From: Actinomycetes bacterium
GTDB lineage: Bacteria; Actinomycetota; Thermoleophilia; Solirubrobacterales; Solirubrobacteraceae
DNA length: 13,507 nt
Direction: 5' to 3'
Assembly: GCA_023429855.1 (NCBI GenBank)
Contig: JAEZDB010000099.1
Location: 1 to 13,507, forward strand
Below are positions 5,989-12,543 of this stretch, one piece after another. The position numbers and the translations under genes were made by a program. The notes below the pieces were generated by a model, which worked only from the letters and a program-made list of their open reading frames with translations, made no database searches and was not told the DNA's origin. Each line of letters starts with the position of its first letter. Positions within the stretch are counted from its first letter, which is position 1.

Positions 5989-6590
5989 TGGCGACGGCCT
6001 TTGATCACGGTGATGTACTTCGGATCGATCGCCTCTGCGAACTCAATTTCGAGGCCGCCCCCCGGCTGCTCGTAGTCCGGCTGCACCCTCCTGAACTTTG
6101 GCACAGGCACGCCGTCCCGCCGCATCTGTGCGAGATCGACATGAAGTACCGCAGCGGGATGGGCGTTGTCACTCGGAAGAGCAAGCCGAACCGTCGCGTC
6201 CTTCGGGCTATAGACCTTGTTCGTCACATACGAGCCCGGCCTCAACCCGAACTCCTCGATGAGCGACGCCACCTCGGGGGTGGTGGTGTGGTGAAAGCCG
6301 TCCTTGCGTCGTGTCCACGGCGGCACTGGGGCCCTGTGTCGATTCGCGTCGACCGTCACCTTGATCTTGCCGCCGATCTTGCCGCCGGTGGCGCCCCAGC
6401 CGAGGAAGGGGATCATGCCGGCGGCGGAGAGGCCTGCGTTGACCTCGTCGCCCTGGGACGCGTAGATCAGGGTGTTGATGCCGTCGGCGGGCTCGCCAAA
6501 GCCGGGGACCAGGCCGAGGATGTCGAGCGATGTCTGGGTGGCCGGGGCCGACGATGCCGGGCTCGCCTTCGCCGACGACCTGGCCGCCAA
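5985..6590 (-). CDS. Headless polymorphic toxin fragment, probable ADP-ribosyltransferase-like tip
   Basis: The frame ends at a TGA at 5985-5987. The only upstream start is a TTG at 6590 that lies in antisense of a flavoprotein remnant, so residues 1-17 are not native. Residues about 18-77 are nearly identical to the pre-toxin region of the EndoU toxin. From about 78 the sequence is unrelated to EndoU: DGFHHTTTPEV (H100/H101), FGLRPGSYVT (Y121), VRLALP, VLHVDLAQM, PGGGLEIEF (E181/E183), DPKYITVI. The spaced H, Y and E blocks and the PGGGxE motif resemble ADP-ribosyltransferase-fold toxins, but I cannot name the family with certainty. Without a helical N-terminus it should not be exportable and may be silent. 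A co-linear immunity gene follows with a 4-nt overlap. It is best read as an orphan toxin tip. Confidence 0.75.
   Translation of the reverse strand: MAARSSAKASPASSAPATQTSLDILGLVPGFGEPADGINTLIYASQGDEVNAGLSAAGMIPFLGWGATGGKIGGKIKVTVDANRHRAPVPPWTRRKDGFHHTTTPEVASLIEEFGLRPGSYVTNKVYSPKDATVRLALPSDNAHPAAVLHVDLAQMRRDGVPVPKFRRVQPDYEQPGGGLEIEFAEAIDPKYITVIKGRRQ
6360..6540. repeat. Direct repeat, copy 2 (pre-toxin segment of the headless toxin)
   Basis: Gap-free match to 3812-3992 (about 96% by eye). Similarity ends sharply at 6540, exactly where flavoprotein-like sequence starts on the other strand, and at 6360, where the new toxin domain starts. Confidence 0.9.
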
Positions 6591-6983
6591 CCTCGACGCC
6601 GCCGACGCGACCTACGCGCGCATCAACGCCGGCATCGACGCGTGGATCGACCAGCAGGGCATCGAAGCGCCCCCGGCCGAGCCGTACGCCCCCGTCTGGC
6701 AGCCAGGGCCCAACGAGGGCACCGCGCTCGCGTGGGCCGACGGCGGCGTGCGCAGCGTGATCTGGGCCACGGGCTTTCGCCCAGACTGGTCGTGGGTCGA
6801 CCTGCCGTGGCTCGACCCGTCTGGCTACCCGATCACGTCCGCGGCGTCACGCCGACCGACGGGCTCTACGTGCTCGGCCTGCCCTGGCTGCACACCTGGG
6901 GCTCAGGCCGGTTCGCGGCGATCGACCGCGACGCCGCCTTCCTGACGGCGCACGTGGTCGAGCGCTCGCGCGTGGCGGCGGGC
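6541..6983 (+). pseudogene. 3' remnant of a flavin-containing monooxygenase-like oxidoreductase
   Basis: The plus strand encodes the C-terminal part of an FAD/NAD(P)-dependent oxidoreductase of the CzcO/MSMEG_0569-like type. The first piece, in the frame of base 6541, includes GVRSVIWATGFRPDWSWVDL and ends DPSGYPI. The second piece, one frame over, reads HVRGVTPTDGLYVLGLPWLH, then TWGSGRFAAIDRDAAFL. ATGFRPD and GLPWLHTWGSGRF are hallmarks of this family. One missing C at about 6834/6835 (ATCAC for ATCCAC) explains the shift. The FAD- and NADPH-binding N-terminal part is absent, replaced at 6541 by the toxin cassette on the other strand. The corrected frame has no stop before it runs into antisense of the SHOCT gene. 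It is therefore truncated at 5', frameshifted and without a normal end, and surely non-functional. Confidence 0.8.
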
Positions 6984-7280
6984 TTAGATCCCGAGGAGCT
7001 TGGCCTTGGCGGCCGCGAACTCGGCGTCGGTGAGGACGCCTGCGGCTTTGAGGTCGCCGAGCTGCTTGATCTGGGCGATCGTGTCGTCCTCGGCTGGCGC
7101 GGCGGGCGCCGGCGGCTGCACGTACTGCTGCTGCACGTACGCGGGCTCCTGGGCGTAGGCGGCCTGAGCGGTCTCCTTCTCGGCCCAGCGGCCGGCCTGG
7201 CGGCGGCTCACGTTGTTGGAAACAGCGGTGGCGGTGCCGGAGATCACGGCGGTGCGGGCCACGGTGCGAAGTAGAGGCAT
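6984..7280 (-). CDS. SHOCT-domain small protein
   Basis: 98 residues, ATG at 7278-7280, preceded by AGGAG (7288-7292) with a 7-nt gap, one of the few good ribosome sites in the window. The N-terminal part (about 1-35) is a weakly hydrophobic, basic segment. A Gln/Pro/Ala-rich linker covers about 38-62 (YVQQQYVQPPAPAAPA). The C-terminal 30 residues are a SHOCT domain (IAQIKQLGDLKAAGVLTDAE, ending AKAKLLGI), a short helical motif often placed at protein ends and thought to mediate oligomerisation or binding. It follows the DUF6325 gene by 33 nt in the same direction, an arrangement seen elsewhere in actinobacteria. Precise function unknown. Confidence 0.9.
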   Translation of the reverse strand: MPLLRTVARTAVISGTATAVSNNVSRRQAGRWAEKETAQAAYAQEPAYVQQQYVQPPAPAAPAEDDTIAQIKQLGDLKAAGVLTDAEFAAAKAKLLGI

Positions 7281-7287
7281 GGTGGTT

Positions 7288-7292
7288 CTCCT
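7288..7292 (-). promoter_or_regulatory. Ribosome binding site of the SHOCT gene
   Basis: AGGAG on the minus strand, 7 nt before the ATG. It contrasts with the operon's first gene, which has no ribosome site and appears leaderless. Confidence 0.7.
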
Positions 7293-7313
7293 GAGGAAAC
7301 GAGCGGCGGCGGA

Positions 7314-7754
7314 CTACGCCGCGCCAAGGGCAGTGGCGGCGTCGAGCAGGTCAGCGGTAGCGACGCGTTCGAACGCGATGAGCTGCCCGCCGTTGCGGCG
7401 TACCGCCGACGCGAAGGGCGCTGCCCACGCGTTCTCGAAGCAGATCAGCAACGCCGCCTCGCCGGGCGCGAGACCCTCGGCGGCGACCGACGCGTCCTCC
7501 TCTCCGAGCAGCCCCGACTGCGCGCCTTCGAAGACCAACCACTCGCCGGGGCCCTCGCCGCCGCCGTCGGTCAGCGCGATCACTCCGACGTTGCCGTCCT
7601 CGTCCTTCTTGACCGCCAGCAGGTCGAGGATCTTGATGACGCCGCGGTCGACGAGGTCGAGCAGCAGCGGCGCGGCCTCACCGGTCTGCGGGGTTCCCGA
7701 CGGCCACCCGATGACGACGACGTCGACCGGCCCGATCTCAAGCTCTTCACTCAT
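7314..7754 (-). CDS. DUF6325 family protein
   Basis: 146 residues, soluble. Recognised from family landmarks: GPVDVVVIGWPSG at the N-terminus, LLLDLVDRGVIKILDLLAVK with charged DEDG next to it, a middle GLLGEEDASVAAEGL, and the C-terminal block ENAWAAPFASAVRRNGGQLI. Length is as usual for the family. First gene of a two-gene operon with the SHOCT protein. The ATG at 7752-7754 is backed by TAGAGT exactly 7 nt upstream, suggesting a leaderless transcript. No biochemical role is established to my knowledge. Some relatives have been linked to membrane or stress functions, but nothing in this sequence shows that. Confidence 0.85.
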   Translation of the reverse strand: MSEELEIGPVDVVVIGWPSGTPQTGEAAPLLLDLVDRGVIKILDLLAVKKDEDGNVGVIALTDGGGEGPGEWLVFEGAQSGLLGEEDASVAAEGLAPGEAALLICFENAWAAPFASAVRRNGGQLIAFERVATADLLDAATALGAA

Positions 7755-7761
7755 GCGCCGG

Positions 7762-7767
7762 ACTCTA
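7762..7767 (-). promoter_or_regulatory. -10 element for the leaderless DUF6325-SHOCT transcript
   Basis: TAGAGT on the minus strand, then 7 nt, then the ATG at 7754. No convincing -35. Confidence 0.5.
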
Positions 7768-7829
7768 GGTTTGGCAGGCCGTCCCGGCGAGGTGAAGGAG
7801 GGGTGATTTTCGGGGTGATTCGCCCGTGG

Positions 7830-8366
7830 CTATTGGCGGACGTCGTACCGCAGCTGCACGAGTCCGTTGTCGTACGCCTCGGTGCCGAGCAGCTCGAGCT
7901 CATGCCGCCGAACCACGCCCGCGAACAGCGGGAAGCCAGCGCCGAGCACCACCGGCACGACCGTCACGATCACCTGATCGACGAGCCCGGCGTCGAGCAG
8001 CGAGCGGATCAGGGTGCCACCGTCGACGTAGATGTTGCCGTCGCCGACCTCGGCCTGCACGGCGGCGACGAGGTCGACCGGTTCGCCGCTGATCGCCCGT
8101 ACGGTCGGCTGCTTCGGCTCGAGCGGGCGCGACGTGGCCACGAAGACGGGCGTGTCGCCGTAGAACCACTCGTCGCCCTCCATGCCGTCGACCACGTCGT
8201 AGGTGGCGCGGCCCATGAGCATCGCGGCCGTCTCCGCCATGAAGGCCGCAAATCCGTAGTCCTCGCCACCTGGCTCGGGCACGGGCAGCCACGACAGGTC
8301 GTGATCGGGTCCGGCGATGAACCCGTCGAGCGACGTCGCGATGAACACACGGAGCTGGCCTGGCAT
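7830..8366 (-). CDS. Dihydrofolate reductase / RibD C-terminal-domain family protein
   Basis: 178 residues, ATG at 8364-8366. The stop-free frame continues far upstream in antisense to the neighbouring gene, but homology starts here (MPGQLRVFIATSLDGFIAGP), and TACGAT lies exactly 7 nt upstream. Family blocks are SLDGFIAGPDHDLSWL (about 12-27), MLMGRATYD (49-57), TPVFVATSRPL (72-82), and the NADPH-binding region NIYVDGGTLIRSLLDAGLVD (111-130) followed by VTVVPVVLGAG. The protein is a cytosolic, probably NADPH-dependent reductase of the group that includes riboflavin-pathway RibD and many DHFR-like proteins of unknown substrate. The neighbours give no riboflavin or folate context, so the substrate is not assigned. 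It is divergently arranged with the diguanylate cyclase at 8544. Confidence 0.93.
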   Translation of the reverse strand: MPGQLRVFIATSLDGFIAGPDHDLSWLPVPEPGGEDYGFAAFMAETAAMLMGRATYDVVDGMEGDEWFYGDTPVFVATSRPLEPKQPTVRAISGEPVDLVAAVQAEVGDGNIYVDGGTLIRSLLDAGLVDQVIVTVVPVVLGAGFPLFAGVVRRHELELLGTEAYDNGLVQLRYDVRQ

Positions 8367-8373
8367 GGCACGG

Positions 8374-8379
8374 ATCGTA
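8374..8379 (-). promoter_or_regulatory. -10 element for a leaderless DHFR-like gene transcript
   Basis: TACGAT on the minus strand, 7 nt before the ATG at 8366. It lies in the 177-base divergent region shared with the diguanylate cyclase. The -35 is not clear. Confidence 0.5.
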
Positions 8380-8509
8380 GGCTCGCCACCAGCGGACGCC
8401 CATGACCGCTTTTGGCCGCAACTGGACGGACGATCCGGTGGAAAAGCGGGCGAACGGCGTTCTTGGCCGAGCGGTGGGCCGAGGGGCCCAGCCAACCGGC
8501 CCATCTGCT

Positions 8510-8538
8510 TTGACGGGCCGCGAACGCAGACCGATAGT
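8510..8538 (+). promoter_or_regulatory. Sigma70-type promoter of the diguanylate cyclase
   Basis: TTGACG (8510-8515), a 17-base spacer and GATAGT (8533-8538). The expected transcription start is at about 8544-8546, the GTG itself, so the mRNA would be leaderless. This is the best -35/-10 pair in the window and supports the GTG start, which lacks a ribosome site. Confidence 0.65.
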
Positions 8539-8543
8539 GCAGT

Positions 8544-10712
8544 GTGTTCGGACGCCGAGCCCTCCCCCTGCTCGTCGCGGTCATCCTCGGCGTGGTCACC
8601 GTTGCCGTCGCGCTCCTGAGCGCCGCCGACGACCGCGCGACCGCCAAGGTCGCGCGAGAGCACGCGCTCGAGACGACGACGCAGTCCGCAGCGGCGCTCG
8701 GTGAGGCGCTGAGTGCGCGGGTCTCCGACGTCGCGGGCCTCTTCAACGCCAGCCAAGCCGTCTCCGAGCAGGAGTTCTCGGCCTACACCGATCCGATGCT
8801 GCAGGACTCCAAGGCCACCTCCTTGGCGTTCGTGAAACTCGTCGACGGCCCCCGCCGCAGCGCCGTCGTGCGTTTCATCAAGACGGCCGACGACAACCAG
8901 GCCCAGGTCGGCCAGGACCGCCTGCTGCTGCCTGCCGACGCCGAGGCCATCGCCGCCGCCGAGCGCACCGGCACGCCCCAGTCGACGACCCCCTTCTTGC
9001 TCGGCGGCACGCAGCCGGCCGTGCGCCTCTACGTCCCGGCCTTCCGCGCCGACTCCGGCCCCACCGCAACGCGGAAGCCGATCGGCTTCGTCGCCGCGAC
9101 CTTCCGGTTCAGCGACCTCTCGATCCTCTCGCCACGGGACGCGCAGGCACCGACCCAAGTCCGGATCGACGGCGCACCCGGCTTCAAACTCGGTGAGGCC
9201 CTCAGCGGCGACGTGTCCTCCGCCAAGGCCGTGATCGCCGGCCGCACGTGGGAGTTCAGCGTGGCGAGCCCGCCCGTCGCCAAAGCCTTCTTCGGCCTGT
9301 CGAAAGCCCAGGCCGCGGCCATCATCCTCACGCTGCTGACGCTGCTCATCACCGCGTTTACCTGGCAGGCCGTGGTCGCCGCCGAGCGCGCCGACGAACT
9401 CGCCCGCCTGCGCCAGGCCGAGCGCGACCAGGCCGTCCGCGACCGCGAAGCCGATCAGGCCGCCGTGAACGAGCTGCTCACGCACCTGCCCGACCTGGCG
9501 GTGCTGCGGTTCGACGCCGACCTGCGCATCGTGAGCGCCAGCGGCGGCCTGCTGCCGCACGCCGGGTGGAGCGCCGAGGAGCTCGACGGGATGCGTGTCG
9601 GCGACGTGTTCGAGCACAACGCGACCGTCCTCCGCGGGGTCCGCGGAGCCCTCGACGGACAGGCCTCCGGCTTCTCGTTCAACGGCATCCGGTCGGCCGG
9701 CAAGCGCTATTGGATGCAGGCGCTGCCGCTCCCGGGCCAGGCACGCAGCGGCCTGCTCGTGGCCAGCGACGTGACCGCGCTGATGGGGGCCGAATCGGCC
9801 CGCGCCGAAGCGCAGAACCGCTTTGCCCGCGTGTTCGACAGCGCGCCGGTCGGGATGGCGCTCGTGAGCACCGAAGGCAAGTTCGTCCAGGTCAACGAGG
9901 CGATGGCGCGCATCACGGGCTACGACATCGGCGCGCTGCTCCAGATGGGTCCGCCGAACGTGACGCACCCTGCCGACATCGCCGTCACGCAACGTCAGGT
10001 CAAGGACCTCCTCTCGGGCGCCTCGACCGGCTTCTCGACCGAGAAGCGCTACCTCCACGCCGACGGCCACATCGTGTGGGTGTCGCTCAACACGACGGTG
10101 CTCACCGACTCGGAGGGCAAGCCCGAGTTCATCCTCGCGCACGTCGTCGACATCACCGAGCGCCACGAGTTCGCCGAGCAGCTCCAGCACCTCGCCAACC
10201 ACGATCCGCTAACCGACCTGCGGAACCGCCGTTCGTTCGAGGAGTGCCTCGAGACGCAGCTTGCGTGCGTGCGCCGCTACCGCGAACCGGCGACGCTGCT
10301 GATGATCGACCTCGACCACTTCAAGGCGGTGAACGACTCCCACGGCCACGCCGCCGGCGACTGGGTGCTGACCGGCGTCGCCGACACGCTGCGTGAGGTG
10401 CTGCGTGACAGCGACACGATCGGCCGCCTCGGCGGTGACGAGTTCGCCGTGCTGCTGCCGAAGGCCGGCGCCTCCGAAGCGACGATCGTGGCCGACAAGA
10501 TCAGCCAGGCCCTCCGCGTGCTCGGGCAGCGGTTCGCCGAGAGGAACGGACCGCCTCCGGTCACGGCCAGTGTGGGCGTTGCGGTACTCGGCGGCGAGCA
10601 CGCCAGCAGCGACGAGGCGTTCGCCGACGCCGACGCCGCGCTCTACGCCGTGAAGGCGGCGGGCCGCGACGGGTTCTCCCTCGCTCGGCCCCACGCGCAG
10701 CCCACGAGCTGA
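8544..10712 (+). CDS. CHASE-PAS-PAS-GGDEF diguanylate cyclase
   Basis: 722 residues, GTG at 8544-8546. It senses an extracellular ligand and makes cyclic di-GMP. TM helix at 7-27. A periplasmic/extracellular CHASE-like domain covers about 45-245 (DVAGLFNASQAVSEQEFSAY is its typical start). A second TM helix lies at about 256-278, followed by a charged coiled linker (280-312). A degenerate PAS region spans about 313-412. A clear PAS with PAC tail spans about 425-540 (FDSAPVGMALV, FVQVNEAMARITGY, VVDITERHEF). The GGDEF domain runs from 554 (DPLTDLRNRRSFEE) to about 715, with the active site GGDEF at 630-634, the intact inhibitory site RDSD at 621-624, and IDLDHFKAVNDSHGH. All catalytic features are intact and there is no EAL domain. 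It stands alone, divergent from the DHFR-like gene. The ligand is unknown. Confidence 0.96.
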   Translation: MFGRRALPLLVAVILGVVTVAVALLSAADDRATAKVAREHALETTTQSAAALGEALSARVSDVAGLFNASQAVSEQEFSAYTDPMLQDSKATSLAFVKLVDGPRRSAVVRFIKTADDNQAQVGQDRLLLPADAEAIAAAERTGTPQSTTPFLLGGTQPAVRLYVPAFRADSGPTATRKPIGFVAATFRFSDLSILSPRDAQAPTQVRIDGAPGFKLGEALSGDVSSAKAVIAGRTWEFSVASPPVAKAFFGLSKAQAAAIILTLLTLLITAFTWQAVVAAERADELARLRQAERDQAVRDREADQAAVNELLTHLPDLAVLRFDADLRIVSASGGLLPHAGWSAEELDGMRVGDVFEHNATVLRGVRGALDGQASGFSFNGIRSAGKRYWMQALPLPGQARSGLLVASDVTALMGAESARAEAQNRFARVFDSAPVGMALVSTEGKFVQVNEAMARITGYDIGALLQMGPPNVTHPADIAVTQRQVKDLLSGASTGFSTEKRYLHADGHIVWVSLNTTVLTDSEGKPEFILAHVVDITERHEFAEQLQHLANHDPLTDLRNRRSFEECLETQLACVRRYREPATLLMIDLDHFKAVNDSHGHAAGDWVLTGVADTLREVLRDSDTIGRLGGDEFAVLLPKAGASEATIVADKISQALRVLGQRFAERNGPPPVTASVGVAVLGGEHASSDEAFADADAALYAVKAAGRDGFSLARPHAQPTS

Positions 10713-10767
10713 ACCCTCAAGCAGAGCGGACGGCGGCCCGGCACGGTGTTACTGCCCTGTGAACCCG

Positions 10768-10773
10768 TATGCT
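10768..10773 (+). promoter_or_regulatory. -10 element for the leaderless phosphate-transport operon
   Basis: TATGCT ends exactly 7 nt before the ATG at 10781. This favours 10781 over the in-frame ATG at 10769, which lies inside the hexamer. A poor -35 (GGTGTT, 10745-10750) sits 17 nt upstream. Confidence 0.5.
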
Positions 10774-10780
10774 CGCGCCC

Positions 10781-11407
10781 ATGGCTCGCCTGACCGAGGT
10801 TTTCACCGGACGCGACACCCGCTACTTCGAGCTCTTTGAAGAGGCGGCGCTGAACGGCGTCCGCGCGGCGGAACTGCTCGGCGAATTCGTCGAGGGTCTC
10901 CCCGACAAACCCGAGCTGGCCAAGCAGATCGGCAGCGTCGAGGCCGACACCGACCGCGTCACCCACGACATCATCCAGCACCTCAACGCGACCTTCGTCA
11001 CGCCGCTGGAGCGGGAAGACATCCTCCAGCTCGCCTCGGCGCTCGACGATGTCGTCGACCTGATCGACGAGACCGCCGACCTGATCCTGCTCTACAAGGT
11101 CGAGGCGCCGATGGAAGAGGCCAGCGGCCTCTGCGACATCCTGATCGAGGCCACGAAGGCGCTCCACCAGGCCATGCCGCGGCTGCGCAACTTCGGCGAC
11201 ATCCGCCACTGGACCGTCGAGGTCAACCGCCTGGAAAACGAGGGCGACCGCTTGTCGCGTTCCGCGATCGCCGGCCTGTTCGACGGCGGGATCGACCCGA
11301 TGGTCGTGATCCGCTGGAAAGACATCTTCGAACGGCTCGAGGACGCGATCGACGCTACCGAGCGCGTCGCCAACATCCTCGAGGGCATCGTCATCAAGAA
11401 CCGCTAG
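10781..11407 (+). CDS. DUF47 (PhoU-like) phosphate transport regulator
   Basis: 208 residues from the ATG at 10781, matching the usual family length; an in-frame ATG at 10769 would add four residues. An all-helical cytosolic protein of the DUF47/PhoU-divergent family. Features are FTGRDTRYFELFEEAALNG at the N-terminus, a conserved acidic E-x-x-x-D helix (SVEADTDRVTHDII), the LEREDILQLASALDDVVDLI core (LxREDI...LAxxLDDVxDxID), and the C-terminal WKDIFERLEDAIDATERVAN followed by ILEGIVIKN. Acidic clusters of this sort bind metal in PhoU proteins. It lies 32 nt upstream of the PiT permease. DUF47-PiT pairs are a common arrangement in which the DUF47 protein is thought to tune the permease. Confidence 0.95.
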   Translation: MARLTEVFTGRDTRYFELFEEAALNGVRAAELLGEFVEGLPDKPELAKQIGSVEADTDRVTHDIIQHLNATFVTPLEREDILQLASALDDVVDLIDETADLILLYKVEAPMEEASGLCDILIEATKALHQAMPRLRNFGDIRHWTVEVNRLENEGDRLSRSAIAGLFDGGIDPMVVIRWKDIFERLEDAIDATERVANILEGIVIKNR

Positions 11408-11439
11408 CGACGCGCTCCCCCGCCTTTGCTCGCAAGCTC

Positions 11440-12543
11440 ATGAGCTCTGATCTCCTCCTCTACCTGGTCGTCGCTGCGGCGCTTATCTTCGACTTCACGA
11501 ACGGGTTCCACGACACGGCCAACGTCGTCGCAACGTCGATCTCCACGCGGGCGTTGCCACCGCGCCTGGCGATCCTCATCGCCGCCGTCCTGAACTTCGT
11601 CGGCGCGTTCCTGTCGCTCAAGGTGGCGGCAACCATCGCCAGCGGTCTGGTCGACGCCGAGCTCATCACGCTGCAGGTCGTTTTCGCCGGCCTCGTCGGC
11701 GCGATCCTCTGGAACCTGCTCACGTGGTGGTTCGGTCTGCCGTCGAGCTCCTCGCATGCGCTGATCGGCGGCGTGGTGGGCGCGATGCTCGCCGCCGCGG
11801 GTCCGTCGGCGATCGACGGCGAGGGTCTGCTCGGCAAGGTCGTCATCCCCGCGTTCGTCGCTCCGGTGCTCGCCTTCTCGGTGGCCGGGATCGCGATCCT
11901 CTGCTCGTACCGGATCATCGGCCGGCTCCGCCCCGGGCCGGTCACGCGCGGCTACCGCCTCGGGCAGATCGCGTCGGGCTCGCTGCTCGCGCTCGCGCAC
12001 GGCACGAACGACGCCCAGAAGACGATGGGCATCATCACGCTCGCGCTCGTGGCGCACGGCACGCTCTCACCGGTCGACCCCGAGATCCCGTTCTGGGTCG
12101 TGTTCTCGTCGGCGGCGGCGATCGCCCTCGGCACCTACTCGGGCGGCTGGCGGATCATCCGCACGATGGGCAGCAAGATCATCAAGATGGACGCTGCCCA
12201 AGGCTTTACCGCGCAGGGCTCCGGCGCGGCCGTGATCCTCGCGGCGACGCACGTCGGCTTCCCGCTCTCGACCACGCACGTGATCTCCGGCGGCGTGGTG
12301 GGCGCGGGCGCCGCCAAGCGACTGTCGGCCGTGCGCTGGGGCGTCGCGGGCAACATGGCGGTCGCCTGGGTGCTGACGATTCCGGCCGCGGGAATCACAG
12401 GGGCCGTGGCCTACGGGATCTCGTCGATCGCCGGCGGAGGGACGACCGGCCCGATCGCGGTCTGCGCCATCCTGCTGGTCGCCATCGGGTTCTTCCTCAA
12501 AGCCCGGCAGACGCCGCCGCCGCTCGCGACGGAGGCCGCATGA
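11440..12543 (+). CDS. pit: PiT-family inorganic phosphate transporter
   Basis: 367 residues, ATG at 11440. A low-affinity phosphate permease, probably driven by cations and moving metal-phosphate, in the cytoplasmic membrane. Both halves of the inverted-repeat fold carry the family signatures. The first half has FTNGFHDTANVVATSIST (19-36) and FGLPSSSSHALIGG (98-111). The second half has ALAHGTNDAQKTMGII (184-199) and HVGFPLSTTHVISGG (271-285). About ten hydrophobic helices are spread over the chain. It is shorter than E. coli PitA (about 500 residues) because the central hydrophilic loop is short, as in many actinobacterial forms. The stop overlaps the start of the next gene (ATGA). There is no ribosome site of note before the ATG. 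Confidence 0.97.
   Translation: MSSDLLLYLVVAAALIFDFTNGFHDTANVVATSISTRALPPRLAILIAAVLNFVGAFLSLKVAATIASGLVDAELITLQVVFAGLVGAILWNLLTWWFGLPSSSSHALIGGVVGAMLAAAGPSAIDGEGLLGKVVIPAFVAPVLAFSVAGIAILCSYRIIGRLRPGPVTRGYRLGQIASGSLLALAHGTNDAQKTMGIITLALVAHGTLSPVDPEIPFWVVFSSAAAIALGTYSGGWRIIRTMGSKIIKMDAAQGFTAQGSGAAVILAATHVGFPLSTTHVISGGVVGAGAAKRLSAVRWGVAGNMAVAWVLTIPAAGITGAVAYGISSIAGGGTTGPIAVCAILLVAIGFFLKARQTPPPLATEAA

Noticed and set aside
3812..6540. Direct repeats as ends of a transposon or composite element
   Set aside because: The repeats lie inside coding sequence at equivalent protein positions, with no transposase, terminal inverted repeats or target duplications. Shared toxin architecture explains them.
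5802..7274. 490-codon plus-strand open frame spanning the second toxin cassette
   Set aside because: It is antisense to the toxin and SHOCT genes. Only 6835-6983 of it encodes flavoprotein residues, already reported as a pseudogene.
7830..10202. Very long minus-strand open frame (790 codons) continuing upstream of the DHFR-like gene
   Set aside because: Only the last 178 codons match a protein family. The rest is antisense to the CHASE-PAS-GGDEF gene and has biased, low-complexity composition caused by high GC codon use.
10745..10775. Possible PHO box upstream of the phosphate operon
   Set aside because: GTGAACC occurs once, but a paired direct repeat as needed for PhoB/PhoP binding is not present.
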